Made by a program: the position numbers and the translations under genes. DNA of 64,000 nucleotides from Metellina segmentata. Its lineage: Eukaryota; Arthropoda; Arachnida; Araneae; Tetragnathidae. Shown piece after piece: positions 43,205-55,547 of this stretch (positions are counted from its first letter, which is position 1; each line of letters starts with the position of its first letter). The stretch covers positions 13,588,538-13,652,537 of the forward strand of contig OX375875.1 of the NCBI GenBank assembly GCA_947359465.1. The letters are read 5' to 3'. The notes beneath the pieces are model-generated. The model was not told the origin of the DNA. It saw only the letters and a program-made list of their open reading frames with translations, and ran no database searches.

Positions 43205-43840
43205 GGCAGAACATACACTACCCTGCAATAATGTACCGAGCAGCAAGATGTGATGATATAATGGAAATAACACATGCTTTTATAGGGGGATGCCCCCCAC
43301 ACACGTGCTGTCATTACACTAGCAACCCTACTGGGTATACTTTCAACAAAGGTTTGATACACAGCTATGGGTATTTGTGTCCATTCCTGCTGCAAGAATG
43401 TCGCCAGCTCAGCTGTCGATGTCGGACGTTGTTTCCTGGTCCGTAAGCGTTGCTCTATCTCGTCCCACTAATGTTCTATGGGGTTTAGGTCGGGACTCTG
43501 AGCAGGCCAGGCAAGACTTTTTACATCCATATCTGGATACCACTGCTCGACAGAGGCTGCAACATGACATGGAGGGTTGTCCTCCTGGAAGTAACATTTG
43601 TCCGTTCCTTAAAATTGCCAGAGCGTATGAAGAACCTGATTGTCTAAACTGTTCACGTAGACGTGGGAGTTCAATTTAAAAGGAACAACATGCAAAATTC
43701 CCAGGCCCTACCACGAAAAACACTCCAAACAAGTAGTCGGATTTATGCAAATCCGCTGATGTCCGGTCCATTATTATATGGTTGTGCATCTGCTTGCCCA
43801 TGATGTGATATTAGCTTATTAAATTTTTTGGATGACTGTT
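43205..43840 (-). pseudogene. Tc1-like transposase, C-terminal half
   Basis: The minus strand reads QEDNPPCHVAASVEQWYPDM (second catalytic D), SLAWPAQSPDLNPIEH (final E, followed by a stop in place of V/W), then QQEWTQIPIAVYQTFVESIP and SRVASVMTARV at the C-terminus. Upstream, ELPRLREQFRQSG and a stretch to about 43840 fit the region before the second D, with stops. The N-terminal half and terminal repeats are not recognised. It is a dead fragment of a third Tc1 family. Confidence 0.8.
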
Positions 43841-44290
43841 AAATGCTATAGGTGATAACATACGAAAAGAAAAAATAAATTCGAGCAATCGTTTCCCACA
43901 CTTGATAGATGGGTGTCAAATCGGTTGATCGAACGGTTCAAAAAGAATAGTTACTTTTTGATCACAGAAGAAAGTTTGAACTTTAGTTTGAAGTTTAGTC
44001 TGATCACAGAAGAAAGTTTTGATTTAGAGTAGGGCGGGGTAATTGAAAACAGAATTTGTAAGTTTACTTTCTATCCCTATTTTCAAAATCTTTATAAAGT
44101 AATTAAACATTGTTCACCCTACTAAACCAACTTATCACTATTCTGCTTTGATATTTAACTGTACGAAGATTCCAGAAAAGAAATTTAACACCGTACTCGG
44201 CTGTTTACAGTTACTTCACGTGTTTACAATTACCCCTGAAAGTAGGGGTAATTGTAAACAATGATTTTCCTCTTGAGATAGAGTATTGAA
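43841..44290. other. No gene seen
   Basis: AT-rich DNA. It has local repeats of TGATCACAGAAGAAAGTTT near 43958 and 43998, and GGGGTAATTG/AATTACCCC motifs at 44036-44255. Confidence 0.35.
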
Positions 44291-44291
44291 T

Positions 44292-44470
44292 AAGTGACAG
44301 CATGAGCAATAGTCATGGCAGTAGAAGGAACTACAATGGAATTCTTATCCTTCTAATACCATGTTTACAATAACCATAATCAACAAGTGACAGCATGAGC
44401 AATAGTCATGGCAGTAGAAGGAACTACAATGGAATTCTTATCCTTCTAATACCATGTTTACAATAACCTC
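44292..44470. repeat. 93-bp tandem duplication
   Basis: AAGTGACAGCATGAGCAATA to ATACCATGTTTACAATAACC occurs twice, starting at 44292 and 44385, with no visible difference over the shared part. Confidence 0.9.
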
Positions 44471-45260
44471 GTTTTGATCTTTACACTTAACAAATACTCC
44501 CACTTCTTGCCCCAGCAAAATATAGTGACACTTGAAAGTTGCATTGATCATGAGGGGAACTTCCAGGAACACAAAATAATAAATAATTCGAACATTTACT
44601 GAACAAAGATTGCATTTAGTAGAAAAAACAAAGCATTTAAAAAAAAACTAAAAAAAAAAAATTATAAAAAAAAAACCTAAAAATTAAAAAACAAAACTAA
44701 AAATTTAAAAATACAAACTTAGGTACGTAAAACAAACAAACATTACATTTCTTACTCCTTACCAGTGCACTCAAACTGGAAAATTTATTTACGGCCTACT
44801 TTGTTACAGGCTGGAGTAGGTAAAATTACTTTGCTTTGGTCTTTAGTAACACAGAATTAGTCTTGTTCAACCACAGCGAATATAGTTGATGCATTTCAGT
44901 CTGGTGAATTCAAACTCCTCTTCTAAAACAACATCCACCCTTCATACATACGAAAAATGGGTTTTCTTTCTCTTCCCCCCCCCTCAACATCTACAAGTAG
45001 AAACGTAGTCGTTTCAATGTCTTCCATGAATGGCTTCAAAATATTAAACTTCCCCTACAAGCTAGTCTTCTATATTTTGATTGAACGTTTGGAGACCTTC
45101 AAACTCTTCACCGTCAATGTTAGTCAATTCTTTCAATTGTTCCTCATCCTCGCTGTCCTCGAGTTCTGCTTTCCTTTCCATTTGCTTCCTTCTTGGTTTC
45201 TTGCTTACTTCTGGATCTTTCACTATCTTCTCACCAGGCTTCCTTTTGTTCTTTTTCTCT
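44471..45260. other. No gene seen; A-rich and pyrimidine-rich tracts
   Basis: 44630-44720 is almost pure A with AAAAATTA interruptions. 44960-45260 is pyrimidine-rich and gives open frames of biased composition (L, S and F) that I do not regard as genes. Confidence 0.4.
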
Positions 45261-45261
45261 T

Positions 45262-45345
45262 CTGAGATACATTAGATCCAATTGAGTAGTGCACACATAC
45301 CTCCGGCGCCACTGCGGCGACGCACGTCAAACTTACGTGCAAATC
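45262..45345 (+). repeat. Fragment of the Harbinger-like MITE
   Basis: GAGATACATTAGATCCAATT then GAGTAGTGCACACAT and GCGGCGACGCACGT match 48626-48695 inside the complete element at 48.56 kb. Confidence 0.75.
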
Positions 45346-45584
45346 TCTTTCTGTCAAGCTTGCCCTCTAATTGATTTCAACGAGACTTCTCTTTCGAAAT
45401 CTAGTCCGTTTTGCGACTGACGTAATTTGTTAGTTGATACAAAACTGTCCTATTACTCCAAAAGGTATCCAAACAGGTGAAACAAGTTGTTCCTTGCCTT
45501 CAACTGGTGACAGCTTAGATTAGGTGTTTCATTCAGAAGCTTGAAACTACAAGGACTTAATCCGATGCGATAGAAAGGTGTTTT

Positions 45585-45745
45585 AATTAACGTCAAACTA
45601 GAGCAACACAACGGGCTATTGGTGAAAGAACTGACGACAACGACAACACCCAGTAATCTTAAACCACGGTCAGATGACGAGACCACACCTGGGTTGGCGC
45701 CCTATTCTCCATACTTCCAATCCACGCCAATGTGAGTTTTCGATG
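45585..45745 (-). mobile_element. SINE 3' fragment
   Basis: TTAACGTCAAACTAGAGCAA, CACAACGGGCTATTG and ACCACGGTCAGATGACGAG match the SINE tail and body in inverse orientation. The tRNA head is missing. Confidence 0.75.
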
Positions 45746-46600
45746 CGAAGATAAGCCACCAAGAGGGCTATAGAAACTGATAGGAGTGTTTTACAATGGA
45801 AAGTGCTTCCTATTGTTATATCGTAGCGTCTGGAAGAAGACATGTTTCCACAAGGGAGACGACAGCCACATGTGTGGAAATAACTCAGGGTCTGCATCCG
45901 TTTCTGGTGCACCCCGATTTCCACCGGTAAATTTGTAAAGAACCGCCGGTTGTCTGTTTTTTTCGCACGTGTAGAGGATCTGACACCCCTTGAGAGTGGA
46001 ATGTGATTTTGAAAAAGAAGCGACGCTGGCGAGGTAAATGTTCATGCTCCGAGAAGGAAGAAAAGGAACTCGAGCTAGAGAAGCCACAGATGAAGGCTGT
46101 GAACGAGGTAGCTCTCTAAACAGTTACACGGGGAAGTCAAACCCCGGGGAAAACAAAAAACAAACTGTGAGAGTTGAAACTTACTGTTTCTACAGGAACA
46201 ATCGTGCAGTGATCGGTTGTGTAAATACAGTTGTAAATAGTGGTCCGATTGTAATAAATTATTTTAAGTGTAATAAACTGCTTAAAACGAAAACTGCTTA
46301 GTCCCACTCCATTTGTAATAGTGTGGTGCCCCAAAACACCACACTATACGTAATTCGGAACGTTTCGTCACTTAGCTTTTTACTCGAATACGATTTCAGC
46401 ACATCGCTAATAACGTCTGTAGTAGTATGTAGGGAATGACTCCAAATCCGACAGTCAAAAATCTTATTTATGTGCCCATGGTACCCGTGAATCTTATTTA
46501 TGTGCCCGTTATTTATCTAGCCCGTGAAGCTCTCAAAATCAGCATATACGAGTGAAGAAATGCCTGCTTTCTGTGTAATTTTTTGGTGTTCGTTTTTTAC
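45746..46600. other. Unassigned DNA upstream of paralogue 3
   Basis: GC-richer than average. A 98-codon minus frame (45791-46087) has no motif I recognise and may be a retroelement remnant. A perfect 10-bp-stem hairpin TAGTGTGGTG-ccccaaaa-CACCACACTA lies at 46318-46345. GAATCTTATTTATGTGCCC is nearly repeated at 46460-46510. The 5' UTR exon of paralogue 3 should lie here or further left. Confidence 0.4.
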
Positions 46601-46602
46601 AG

Positions 46603-46790
46603 GAAAATGCGTTGTCTACTCCTTGCAGTGTGTACTTTAGTACTGGTGACTGCCGTCCACAGTGCAGTGTGGTGCTATCCCGGCTTCTGTGACAATATGG
46701 ACTGCAAAGAAGTTAGCTGCGGTGCCAATGAACGCCTAAAGAAAGAGGGAACTATCTGTGGATGCTGCCCCGCTTGTATCAATCAGATCC
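46603..46790 (+). CDS. Secreted cysteine-rich SIBD/IGFBP-N-like peptide, paralogue 3, coding exon 1
   Basis: The exon follows CGTTTTTTACAG (ending 46602), with ATG at 46607 after GAAA, a layout almost identical to paralogue 2. The signal peptide is MRCLLLAVCTLVLVTAVHSA. The mature part starts near VWCYPGFCDN, and eight cysteines end ICGCCPAC, the CGCCxxC signature. It ends ATCC before GTAAGT at 46791 with the same codon phase as paralogue 2. Joined to 49219-49325 it gives about 96 residues and 12 mature cysteines. Shared features with paralogue 2 include CxEVxCGxNExLKKxGTxCGCCPxC. It is more diverged, so it is the older duplicate. The function is inferred from fold only: an extracellular insulin/IGF-binding-like or protease-inhibitor peptide. 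Confidence 0.87.
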
Positions 46791-47274
46791 GTAAGTCCTT
46801 TTAATTATTTTTAAAGCGACACATTTCAGTCTGCGGCTTAGATTGAGGCAGAATTTTTTTATACGGGGAAGTTATTTGACCACCTTTTTAATATTAATAT
46901 TGATTAATATATTTATTATAACGTAATAGACCTTCTATTAGGTGATTGCGGTGAGACGGCAGATGATCTTTTTTAAGACCCTGACCTCCCAGCCTACCCA
47001 GAGGATATTTTGAAGACCTTGACCTCCCAGCCCCAGAAGATGTAAGGTTATGCGTAAGGTGGTCAGATGGAACATTTTGTGAGGCCTCATAAGGTCCTCA
47101 GGACCCTTACAGGAACCCAACAATCAAAACACAATTGATTCATATGGAACAAATACAAGTTAAAAGAATAAACAGGATCCAAAGACCAGTGATTATTACA
47201 AAAGCCGTGTACATCTTTAGACGAAATAAGAGTGCAAAAAAAAACCAATGCACTCAATATTCTCATTATATGTA

Positions 47275-47400
<126 letters not shown>

Positions 47401-48077
47401 TTTATTTTCACTTTACTAATATTTATATGCATTTTTAGAAATAATGTTATTTATATATAAAAATACAAATATTATTTATTTGTATTTTTATTATTTCATT
47501 TTTATTTACATTATTTCATTTTTATTTATATTATTTAATTTTCAGTTATATGACTTTATTTTAATTTATATTATTTTATTTTAACTACCTTTATTATGAC
47601 TATTAAAAAACTTTCGCGGAAAGGCGTGGTATATCTGACAGACAAGACTGAAGCAGGTAAAAAAGAAAAGTTGATTTTAATTGAAAGCAGTTTTGCCAAA
47701 ATAAGAAACACCTCTTATAGTCTACTGACTAATTTTTACTGAGTAGGCAGATCCCAATTCAGGAACATAATAGACTTGAAACCGCATATAGCCAGACCAG
47801 CAATTAACGCTGAAGAAACGTCTCAAGAAATCTACGTGTCATGCAGAATTGCAGAATTGACCCTCCAAGTAGTTTCGACGAGATATCTCGTCCACAAATA
47901 TCTGACGAATTTTGCTAGTGACGGTATATGTCGTTCATCAAGATGTGACTAATTTTGCTAATAACCAGATATAATGGTCATCAAGATTACTCATGATGCC
48001 GTGATCAAGATATGGTCAGTTTTGCTAATGACGAAGTACCTCGCCTAGTTAATAGACCTGGTTACTTGATAACTTTT

Positions 48078-48391
48078 AGTTAACGTCGTACTAGATCAAC
48101 ACAACGGTCTATTGACGACGTTCCGGTAACATTTCCCTAAGAGAATGATTTGAGGATAACACCGCGTAATTTTAAAACACGGTCAGATGACGAGGCAAAA
48201 CCTTAGCTGGCACTCCACTCTCCATACTTCCAAACCAACCCAAAGTGAGGACTTTCGGCCACGACAGATTTAAGGCGCACCAGCCGCCTATACACCATAC
48301 GCTTACAAACACCCATTTACGGACACGGATTCGAAGTAGGAACATTCCTATCTAGAGGCTAAAATCTTAACCACCAAACCGGTTGGTCGGC
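48078..48391 (-). mobile_element. tRNA-headed SINE, near full length
   Basis: Same family and head type as 36042-36354, inverted: CCGACCAACCGGTTTGGTGG head, B box TTCGAATCCG slightly decayed, complete body, and tail ending at TTAACGTCGTACTAG (plus strand). It lies in the paralogue 3 intron, opposite to the gene. Confidence 0.85.
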
Positions 48392-48562
48392 ATTAGTAGA
48401 CCAGGAGGTTTAAGAGTTTATGAATAGGACTCTCAGCCAAATGAGTTAGACTACAATAGAAGCTATTTAGGCAACATGATAAAGCACTTTTCAAAATGTT
48501 CATTTCATCACTTTTCATGTCCTACAAAATTCCAAAATTACCACTGCTAATTCACTGTTTAA

Positions 48563-49015
48563 GGCCCGATGCACACATCCGATTTTTCCACATTTTGGCG
48601 CCACTGCCGCAACGCAAGTGCGGTCTGAGATACATTAGATCCAATGGAGTAGTGCACACATGTCTCCTGCGCCGCTGCGGCGACGCACGTCTAACTTGCG
48701 TGCAGTTTGTACCGCAATTCCCCACGGCACCGCAGCTGCCGCACACGCTTATCCGTTCTGAAGTACCTTGTTTTTACAAATAAATGGAATGTAACTAATA
48801 ATTAATAAATGGTTGTATCCAGTAACGTCTATTTTGTTTCAGAATATACTTTTTTTACACCAAGTAAGCGAAATAAACATGTTTTCTTCTATAGAATATT
48901 TATCGCAAATGGCACGAAATTAGTACTTGCGTCATTTCACGGTTATGTGTGCATTGTTGGGCTTCGGTGCCGCAGCGGCGCTGTACGTTGAAAACCCAGA
49001 TGTGTGCACCGGGCC
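48563..49015. mobile_element. PIF/Harbinger-like MITE (453 bp)
   Basis: The inverted ends are GGCCCGATGCACACATC and GGCCCGGTGCACACATC. TAA lies directly outside each end (48560-48562 and 49016-49018), the 3-bp duplication typical of PIF/Harbinger. The interior is unusually GC-rich (GCGCCGCTGCGGCGACGCAC, ACGGCACCGCAGCTGCC) against an AT-rich background. It is non-coding. Confidence 0.8.
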
Positions 49016-49218
49016 TAAGGGGTTTTGTTTTCGTAAACTTTGAAACACTGGGCGCTCATTCAAACAGTCAGAAGTCACTTTGATTACCTTGATAACGTTG
49101 TTTTGAATCCTTTGAAGTGTGTAATTTTTGTTCTGTGGCTAACCACTATGTTGGCCATGAGCCTTTCAATTGATTTAAGGTTTTCTGTATGAAATTTCAA
49201 ATAATTTCTCTTTTATAG

Positions 49219-49325
49219 ATAAGGGAGAGTCGTGTTTTTATTTGCTAGCACCTGGCCCACAGCAGAGACCGGACGAGTGTGCTGAAGGTCTGGCGTGCGA
49301 TGAAGATAGTGGAACGTGCCAATAA
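49219..49325 (+). CDS. SIBD/IGFBP-N-like peptide, paralogue 3, last exon
   Basis: The exon follows CTCTTTTATAG. Two bases complete the split codon (histidine). It then encodes 34 residues starting KGESCFYLLAPGPQQ and ending DSGTCQ, with TAA at 49323-49325. The four cysteines are spaced as in paralogues 1 and 2, except that the last loop is two residues shorter. FxLLAPG is shared with paralogue 1, so exon 2 of copies 1 and 3 is in part more alike than either is to copy 2. Confidence 0.87.
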
Positions 49326-49540
49326 CATTCTAAAATGATGTATAATTATGAATCCTGAAGCCAAATAATTCCTATAAACATGTTTTTCAACAAATGCCTT
49401 GTGTCGATTTTACTTGCTGTTGTTTTCTGCATTATGATTGGGTGGTTCGCGTGGCATGTCGTATTACTTATGTCGTCGGGATATTTAATTTTAACACTGC
49501 ATTTTTCAAATTAAATAGTTTTTCAACCAAAATATTAGCC

Positions 49541-49830
49541 TGACAAGTAACGGATTAGCAACCGGAGGTTTGTGAGTTCTTATTCATCCAAAACCTGTTG
49601 TGTACAAAGGAACACGCACGTGGTGCACATTGAATCTACCATGACCTCAAATGTCCTCATGTTGGCTTGGTATGGAAGTTTGGAGAGTGGGGTGCAAGCT
49701 CAGGTGTGACCACGTTATCTGACCATGATTCAAATCATGTGGTATCCTCGCACTTTCCTTCGAGTTTCATCCCTTCGCCAATAGCCCGTTGTGTTGCTTC
49801 AGTGCGACGTTAATTAAAGTATATACATAC
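49541..49830 (+). mobile_element. SINE, second head type
   Basis: Head GCCTGACAAGTAACGGATTA and GCAACCGGAGG, then body (TCTACCATGACCTCAAATGT, GGAAGTTTGGAGAGTGGGG, TCTGACCATGATTCAAAT) and tail CAATAGCCCGTTGTGTTGCT and AGTGCGACGTTAATT. Same body as the 36-kb SINE but a different tRNA-like head. Confidence 0.8.
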
Positions 49831-50490
49831 CTACCAACCAAATACAATTTTTTAATTGTTTGTCAAGAGAATTTTCGCATACATTCTCAAAACGTTGTTT
49901 GAATAGGCCTCAAGCGCTTTATAGGGATATCTCATGTCTACAGCATTTAACTTAACTTGGGAAGAAGTTTTGGATATTTTTACTTACACATATAAACATA
50001 AAAAAATGTGTTTCAAACATTTCGATCATGTCATATTATTGCGCATAACCGGTTTAGACTTGGATTGGATTGAACGCCGTAGGCGGACACTGATTCATGT
50101 GTGCGGCTTTCAGCTGTATAGTCCGCCTTACAAAGGAGATTCTGGGATAAGGGAGAGCTGAGCAATACACAATACATACAAAAACATTTAATTACACAGA
50201 AGAGGAAAGGCAAGTGAAGGGCAAAACGTGTAAGCACAAAAAATACAAAATAACAAAAAAAGAAGATGACAAAGATTGAAAAATTGACACACACACAACA
50301 AATGAGAAAATAAAAACAAAACAAAAAAAAGGACATAAACAAAAAACAAAATCAAAACAACAAAAAAAATTGTAAAGCCATTTTCAAAAAAAAAAAAATA
50401 ATAATTTTAAATACAGAAGTCAGACAGCCAAAATTACATATAAAAGTTTCGGAAAAAAAAGCAAAGTTATTTTGAGAACCTTTGACTCAG
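49831..50490. other. No gene seen; A-rich tract
   Basis: 50160-50460 is dominated by A and AAC runs. The 103-codon minus frame across it is compositional (F and C rich). Confidence 0.45.
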
Positions 50491-50495
50491 ACTTC

Positions 50496-51110
50496 TCAGC
50501 TCTCACAGATGTAATCAATGTTGGAGCTGAGAAATTCCATTACTTTAAGGGTTTTGTGGTGGCAGTGTCTGTTTTTGGCAGTATTTTGGCACCAATGTGA
50601 GTAGTGTTGCAGAGAAGGTTTCAACAAATGCCGCTGACTTATGAGATCCCAGTCAAAAAGGTAGTGGATGGGATCACCTTCTCGGTCGCATATACACAGC
50701 GCACTAGTTCGAAGTTGGAAAGGCTCTAGATATGCCGGAAATGGTCCATGGCCGGCGAAAAATTGTACCAGCTTTGAGTTCTGGTATTTTAGGTATGTTG
50801 AAATCTTAGGGAAGAATTGATGAGTGTATCTTCCTTTGGTAGAAGTATCCCATTCTGCACGCCATTGGTTCAAGATCAGTGTATCAATAGAACTTGATAT
50901 ATTGCACCTAGGCCACTTTAAACTGGTTGTTTGGTGAGAGATCCCATTTGCTGCAGATTTCGCAAATAGGTCTGCTTGTTCATTTCCCTCGATGCCAGAG
51001 TGTGCTTTAACCCATGAGATGTGCATCAAGTATCGCCGCTCTTGGTAATCTCTTCTCCCACAGCCAGATCGTCAATGAGGTCAAGGAAAAAGCGGCTTAG
51101 ACTTGCATAT
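50496..51110 (-). pseudogene. LINE RNase H and C-terminal region
   Basis: The minus strand reads LMHISWVKAHSGIEGNEQAD, the conserved RNase H motif of Jockey/R1-type non-LTR elements. It then runs about 150 codons to a TAG near 50496 and includes an HxFFPKISTYLKYQNSK-like stretch and CICDREGDPIHYLFDW in place of the usual zinc-knuckle end. A frame change near 51045 cuts the upstream part (SRFFLDLIDDLAVGEEITKS). The reverse transcriptase is absent. This lineage differs from the 28.3-kb LINE relic. Confidence 0.82.
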
Positions 51111-51183
51111 TCATTCTATTTGGTGCAAAAAAGGTAAAAATTTTGAACTTATCATTTATGTATTCCTTTATGATTAAAAGTAA

Positions 51184-51920
51184 TTACCCTCCACTAGCGG
51201 CAATAACAGCTACTTCAAATCTTGGTAGTGAAATAAAGAGGTTTATTGGTTGTTTTTTATGGTGCAAGGGCCATATTTGGACGTCCGGCGCCAGACACCT
51301 GACATACAATATCAAGTATGGACACACAGAAAATGAAAGTTTTACTGACACAGAAGAGAGAGGAATGCGCCTGATATGAATCGAACCTGTGACACCTACA
51401 ACTGAAAAGAAAAGTATTTGATATGTGTTTTGGTTATGAAAGTTCATTCTATTCCCACACTTTGCCGAAGTTGCCCATCGGGATTAGAGCCGCGGGTGGT
51501 CTGTAGTGTGTCAATCTTGAGCGATCATTGAATCGACGTTATCGATGAGCACCAGATCTGGTGAATGAGTGGACCACAGAATGCAAGAGACATTAAAGCC
51601 TGAAATAGGAAAGTGAAGTCTGGTGAACATTGTGAATATGTTGTACGTTACATTGTCTTGTTAAAAAGGGTCCTCAGGCAAGTTCTGGGAGTAAGATGAG
51701 GACAGTCATCAAAACTTCAGACACTGCGTGAATACAAGAGTCACGCAGTCTGCAACCACGGTTGCACCACACTTGAGCGAAATCATTGTGGTGCTGTATA
51801 CATAAACTTGATTCGGTTGAAAAGACGCCATGCCATTCGTTCGTTCATATGTGGGGTTATGAGCACCATGCAGCCGCTAACATCTAATAGCAGACTGACC
51901 CGGTGGTTAGAAAGCGTATT
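51184..51920 (-). pseudogene. Heavily decayed Tc1-like transposase with a tRNA-like insert
   Basis: The minus strand retains QDNVTYN (second D), LWSTHSPDLVLIDNVDSMI (the SPDLxPIE motif, with E changed to D) and, past an insert, SLPRFEVAVIAASGG, which fits the Tc1 C-terminus. Stops and frame shifts are frequent. The insert, about 51255-51400, includes GGTTCGATTC (a B-box-like tRNA motif on the minus strand) and is probably another SINE. Confidence 0.55.
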
Positions 51921-53585
51921 CTTACTCTTTTAGTTGTAGCAGTGCATTTTGCATGAACAAAAATAAGTCCTCAATGTGTTTTTTTTTTTTTTTGTTCTCT
52001 CCAAACCTTTATAATTCCAAAAGTTTCTTCAATACAGACAGAGCAGACTATGTGGCGCTCACTGTTTTCTTTGATCAAACGAGTTTCCCACTATGTCAGG
52101 CATTGTAGGCCTATTTCCTTAACTGAGTTATGTTTCGCATGGGCTTCTGAATCATGAGCCTTACAAATGTATAAAACATAATTTTAACTGTTCAAGCAAC
52201 GTCTAGAAGCCATTTTTTTCTTTCAGCCACATAAAAACACTATGCAATATCCGATATAAAGTTCAAAATTTTAAAATAACTATCGCAAAAATATTGTCTT
52301 AAAACAATGGTTTTAACATAAGTCAACTGATAGGGTGATGCTGAAAATGTTTCTTACCAGGGAATAAAATTGATCTGAGGTAGGTACTGTTCAAGTCATG
52401 TTTGTTGTTGAGCGACAGGTTGTCAATTACTACACCATTTTTTAATGCTGCACTTTGGCATCTCTAATAAATACCATACAAAGGCTTATCTATAAAATTA
52501 CGTATTAGTAAATTTTAATATTCTCAAAACTGTATAATTTAATATTGTACAGATCATCATCTTCATATTTAATATTTTTTAGTATATTTGTACATCAAAC
52601 ACCTTTTACCAAGTGTGTATAGCTTTAAATAATATTTTCCCTAGTATAAAAAATCCTGAAAAGAATAAAATGCCTAACAAATTCGAAAATTCTGCATTTA
52701 AAATTACATGAATATCACAAAGAAACAAACACAACTTTTTCATTGCAGATCGGAGTAATATCTATCTTTAGAAGAAGCTGTACGACGCACATATGTAAAG
52801 CATATAAATAAATATATTGTTTGTTCCCTGAACACGAACTTAAATTCGAATTGTAACATTCCCTAGCAGTACTAGTCTATGGAGATGTATTGAACTAAAT
52901 ACAATGTGTTTAAATGCTTGCGCTTTATGAAAAAGGTTCTACAAGAAAGTTAAAAAGTACACGTACTATAGTTTCAAACTTTATTTCAATACGAACATAA
53001 CTTATAATAACATCCCTTTTCAACAGTCTGCTCTTCAACGTAAGTGTTCCATCGTTGAACAAGTTTCTACTCCCACAATAAAGGGTTGTCAGCTGAATGA
53101 TAATCATGCAAGCAACGCTTCATTCAAATTTTGGTCTATTGTAAATATCTATTATGACCGTATCGTCAACATTTGTCGTTCTTCTGTCTAACAGAACCAT
53201 TTACGAATATAATATTATACTTTACTTAAGTTGTGATCAGAGGAGGCATGAGAGGAGGTGACGATTTTTAACAACTAACAATTTATTAATAATTAAGAAT
53301 ATCATGAACCCAAAGAAACGGATCACACGAGAGTACCAGCGTGTGTCTATCTATTCTCGAGATACAGTACTAAAAAATAATAATCTCGCATATACATTTG
53401 ATTTCTATTTGATGTCTATCGACATCTATCGGCAGTTAAAATTATTCTGATGCAATAAGAATATAACAATACTCTAGTGAAAAAGTCACAGGACACCTGG
53501 AATAGAAACAAAATATAGCATTTATTTTGGCTCTGACAATAAATTTAAGTTTTAAATTTCAGAGACCACATCTACATGGGAAACA
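51921..53585. other. No gene seen
   Basis: AT-rich DNA with a T15-type run near 51983. No motif-bearing frame or repeat edge was found. Confidence 0.4.
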
Positions 53586-53587
53586 AC

Positions 53588-53992
53588 AGAACTAACTACC
53601 AGTGAGTACAGACTGAAATTTAAGGAAGGAATGTCCTATACAATATTTATACAATTTTACTTCAATATTTATGCACAGAAATAGCAGTCTCTATGTGTAA
53701 ACATCCAGGTTTAGGATGTTAAATACGCGTACCATCGTGGCACAAGTCCTTGGATACTGACCTTTGCTGGCGCTCCTTCATGAAATTATTATTTAGCCAA
53801 AATGGTTCAGTATCCTATGTCTTGTGCTCATGATGGTACGTATTTGACATGCTAAATAAGAATATTTAGGGGTAATAAAGTGACTGCTACTTCATTGTTT
53901 AGATTTTGATATAAAACATTAGCACACGCGTTTCGATTGGAAATTCCTTCCTTAAATTTCAGTCTGTACTCATTACCAGTTAGCTATGTAGT
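53588..53992. mobile_element. MITE-like inverted repeat element (~405 bp)
   Basis: The outer arms AACTAACTACCAGTGAGTAC and AGACTGAAATTTAAGGAAGG (53590-53632) match the inverse of 53943-53992. The inner arms ATGTTAAATACGCGTACCAT to GGATACTGA (53717-53762) match the inverse of 53807-53852. The RNA or single strand would fold along nearly its whole length. No coding. Target duplication not resolved. Confidence 0.75.
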
Positions 53993-54966
53993 TACCCAAA
54001 ACGAAATAATGCGTGTTAGAGTGACCGTGCGATGTCTAATTGGATTGATGGTATGTAGTATTGACCAAGAACAGAGGGACACTGCACACCTAAATTGGAC
54101 ATGAACATTTATTTACAATACAATAAAAAGTTTCAAAATACACACCTCGCCGTCTGACTCCTCCTAATTGAAAAACAATTATATTCTTATTCATGTTTTT
54201 TTTCCGTAATCGCTCCCAATATTTCATATTATTAAGTACATCAGAACCCTTGCACTGTGATCCATCGATGTTCATCCACTAAAACAAACCTATCTGCGAT
54301 TGTAACTCTCTGTAGGGTGTATCTGCTTCGTTACCAACGTGGGGAAAGACAGGGAATCGTGACAATGTATTTCATACAAAGAGAGAAAAACAATTCATAC
54401 TATTTTGATGACTTTACTAAAGAAATACCACAAAAAATGTTCAAAACTCGTCTGTTATCAGGGGTTATTGAACAGTGGAACTGATGGCTCTCTAAGAAGG
54501 TCAACTAATTACTGTTTTGTAGAGGAATGTCCTTTACTAAACAGTGGTTTTAATGCACTGCTAAACATCAAATCACTGGGAAAACACTTTTACTATCCAA
54601 AAGTGACCCATTCGTTTAATTTTATTTTTTGAAAGTTAAGGAATCTGATAAAAAACGAAACAAGTAGGAATGTAGTAATAAAATGAAATCAACTGATTCC
54701 ACCAAATGAAATCATCGCTCACACAAACAAAGACACAAAACAGGTACTAAAATCAATATATATATTTGGACAGATAAGGATTTTGAAAAAACAGTTATTA
54801 ATTACTCACCTTGATAACACATTATATTGCCATTTGTAGAACTGTACAAACGATAAATAAATGAAAGAAAAATAAAAATAATTCCAGATTCAGAACGCCA
54901 GTAGACTTGGAAGGAAGACAAAATTTTTCGCCAACTGCTTTTTTAAAAAATATATACACTTTATTT
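53993..54966. other. No gene seen
   Basis: AT-rich DNA. Frames at 54257-54484 and 54405-54632 have no recognised motif. Confidence 0.4.
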
Positions 54967-55547
54967 CAGGGCTCGAAATATCCGGGTGCACAGGTACACT
55001 GTGCACCTGAAAATAAAATTGTACTCCTGATTTTTTCCCTCTAGGTGCATGCAGTGCACCTATCGTTAAAAAAAGAGAGGAAACATATTTTATGTTATTT
55101 TGATGTCTGAACAAAATATTAGTATCGACCACTCTCGCTCTAAAGGAACATAATTAAAATTCCTAAATACACACTATGCGAAAACTTTAATCCAGAAAAT
55201 GCTATGTTGCAATGAAGGAAAAATACAAAAAGAAGGATGGACATCAAACCTTATGGGTAAAGATCTGCCAAAAACGAAGACGTTTCTGATTACCCACCAA
55301 TGTCTGATGATGAATAAATACTTGTAAGTAATAATTTCGCAGATAAAAAAAAAATGTTTAAATATTTTTATTTGCTATCTACTTGTAACATATCCAAACA
55401 TACCCAGCAAATAAAGAATTTTACAATACATGAATGCTCTTATATAACGTTTTTTTAAATGTGCACCTAAAATATAATCTGTGCACCTAATTTAAAAACT
55501 TAGGTGCACAAGGTGCACCTGTATTAAAAAATCTATTTCGAGGCCTG
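54967..55547. mobile_element. hAT MITE, copy 1 (581 bp)
   Basis: Ends CAGGGCTCGAAATA and, inverted, CAGGCCTCGAAATA. The 8-bp target duplication CTTTATTT is exact at 54959-54966 and 55548-55555. Several GTGCACC/GGTGCAC motifs cluster just inside both ends. No transposase. Confidence 0.93.

Noticed and set aside
44957..45275. Overlapping 102- and 64-codon hydrophobic frames as membrane proteins
   Set aside because: Pyrimidine-rich DNA yields Leu, Ser and Phe in any frame; there is no splice or start context.
46318..46345. A rho-independent-type terminator
   Set aside because: The 10-bp stem hairpin is in a eukaryotic intergenic region and is not followed by a T run; more likely a transposon end or chance palindrome.
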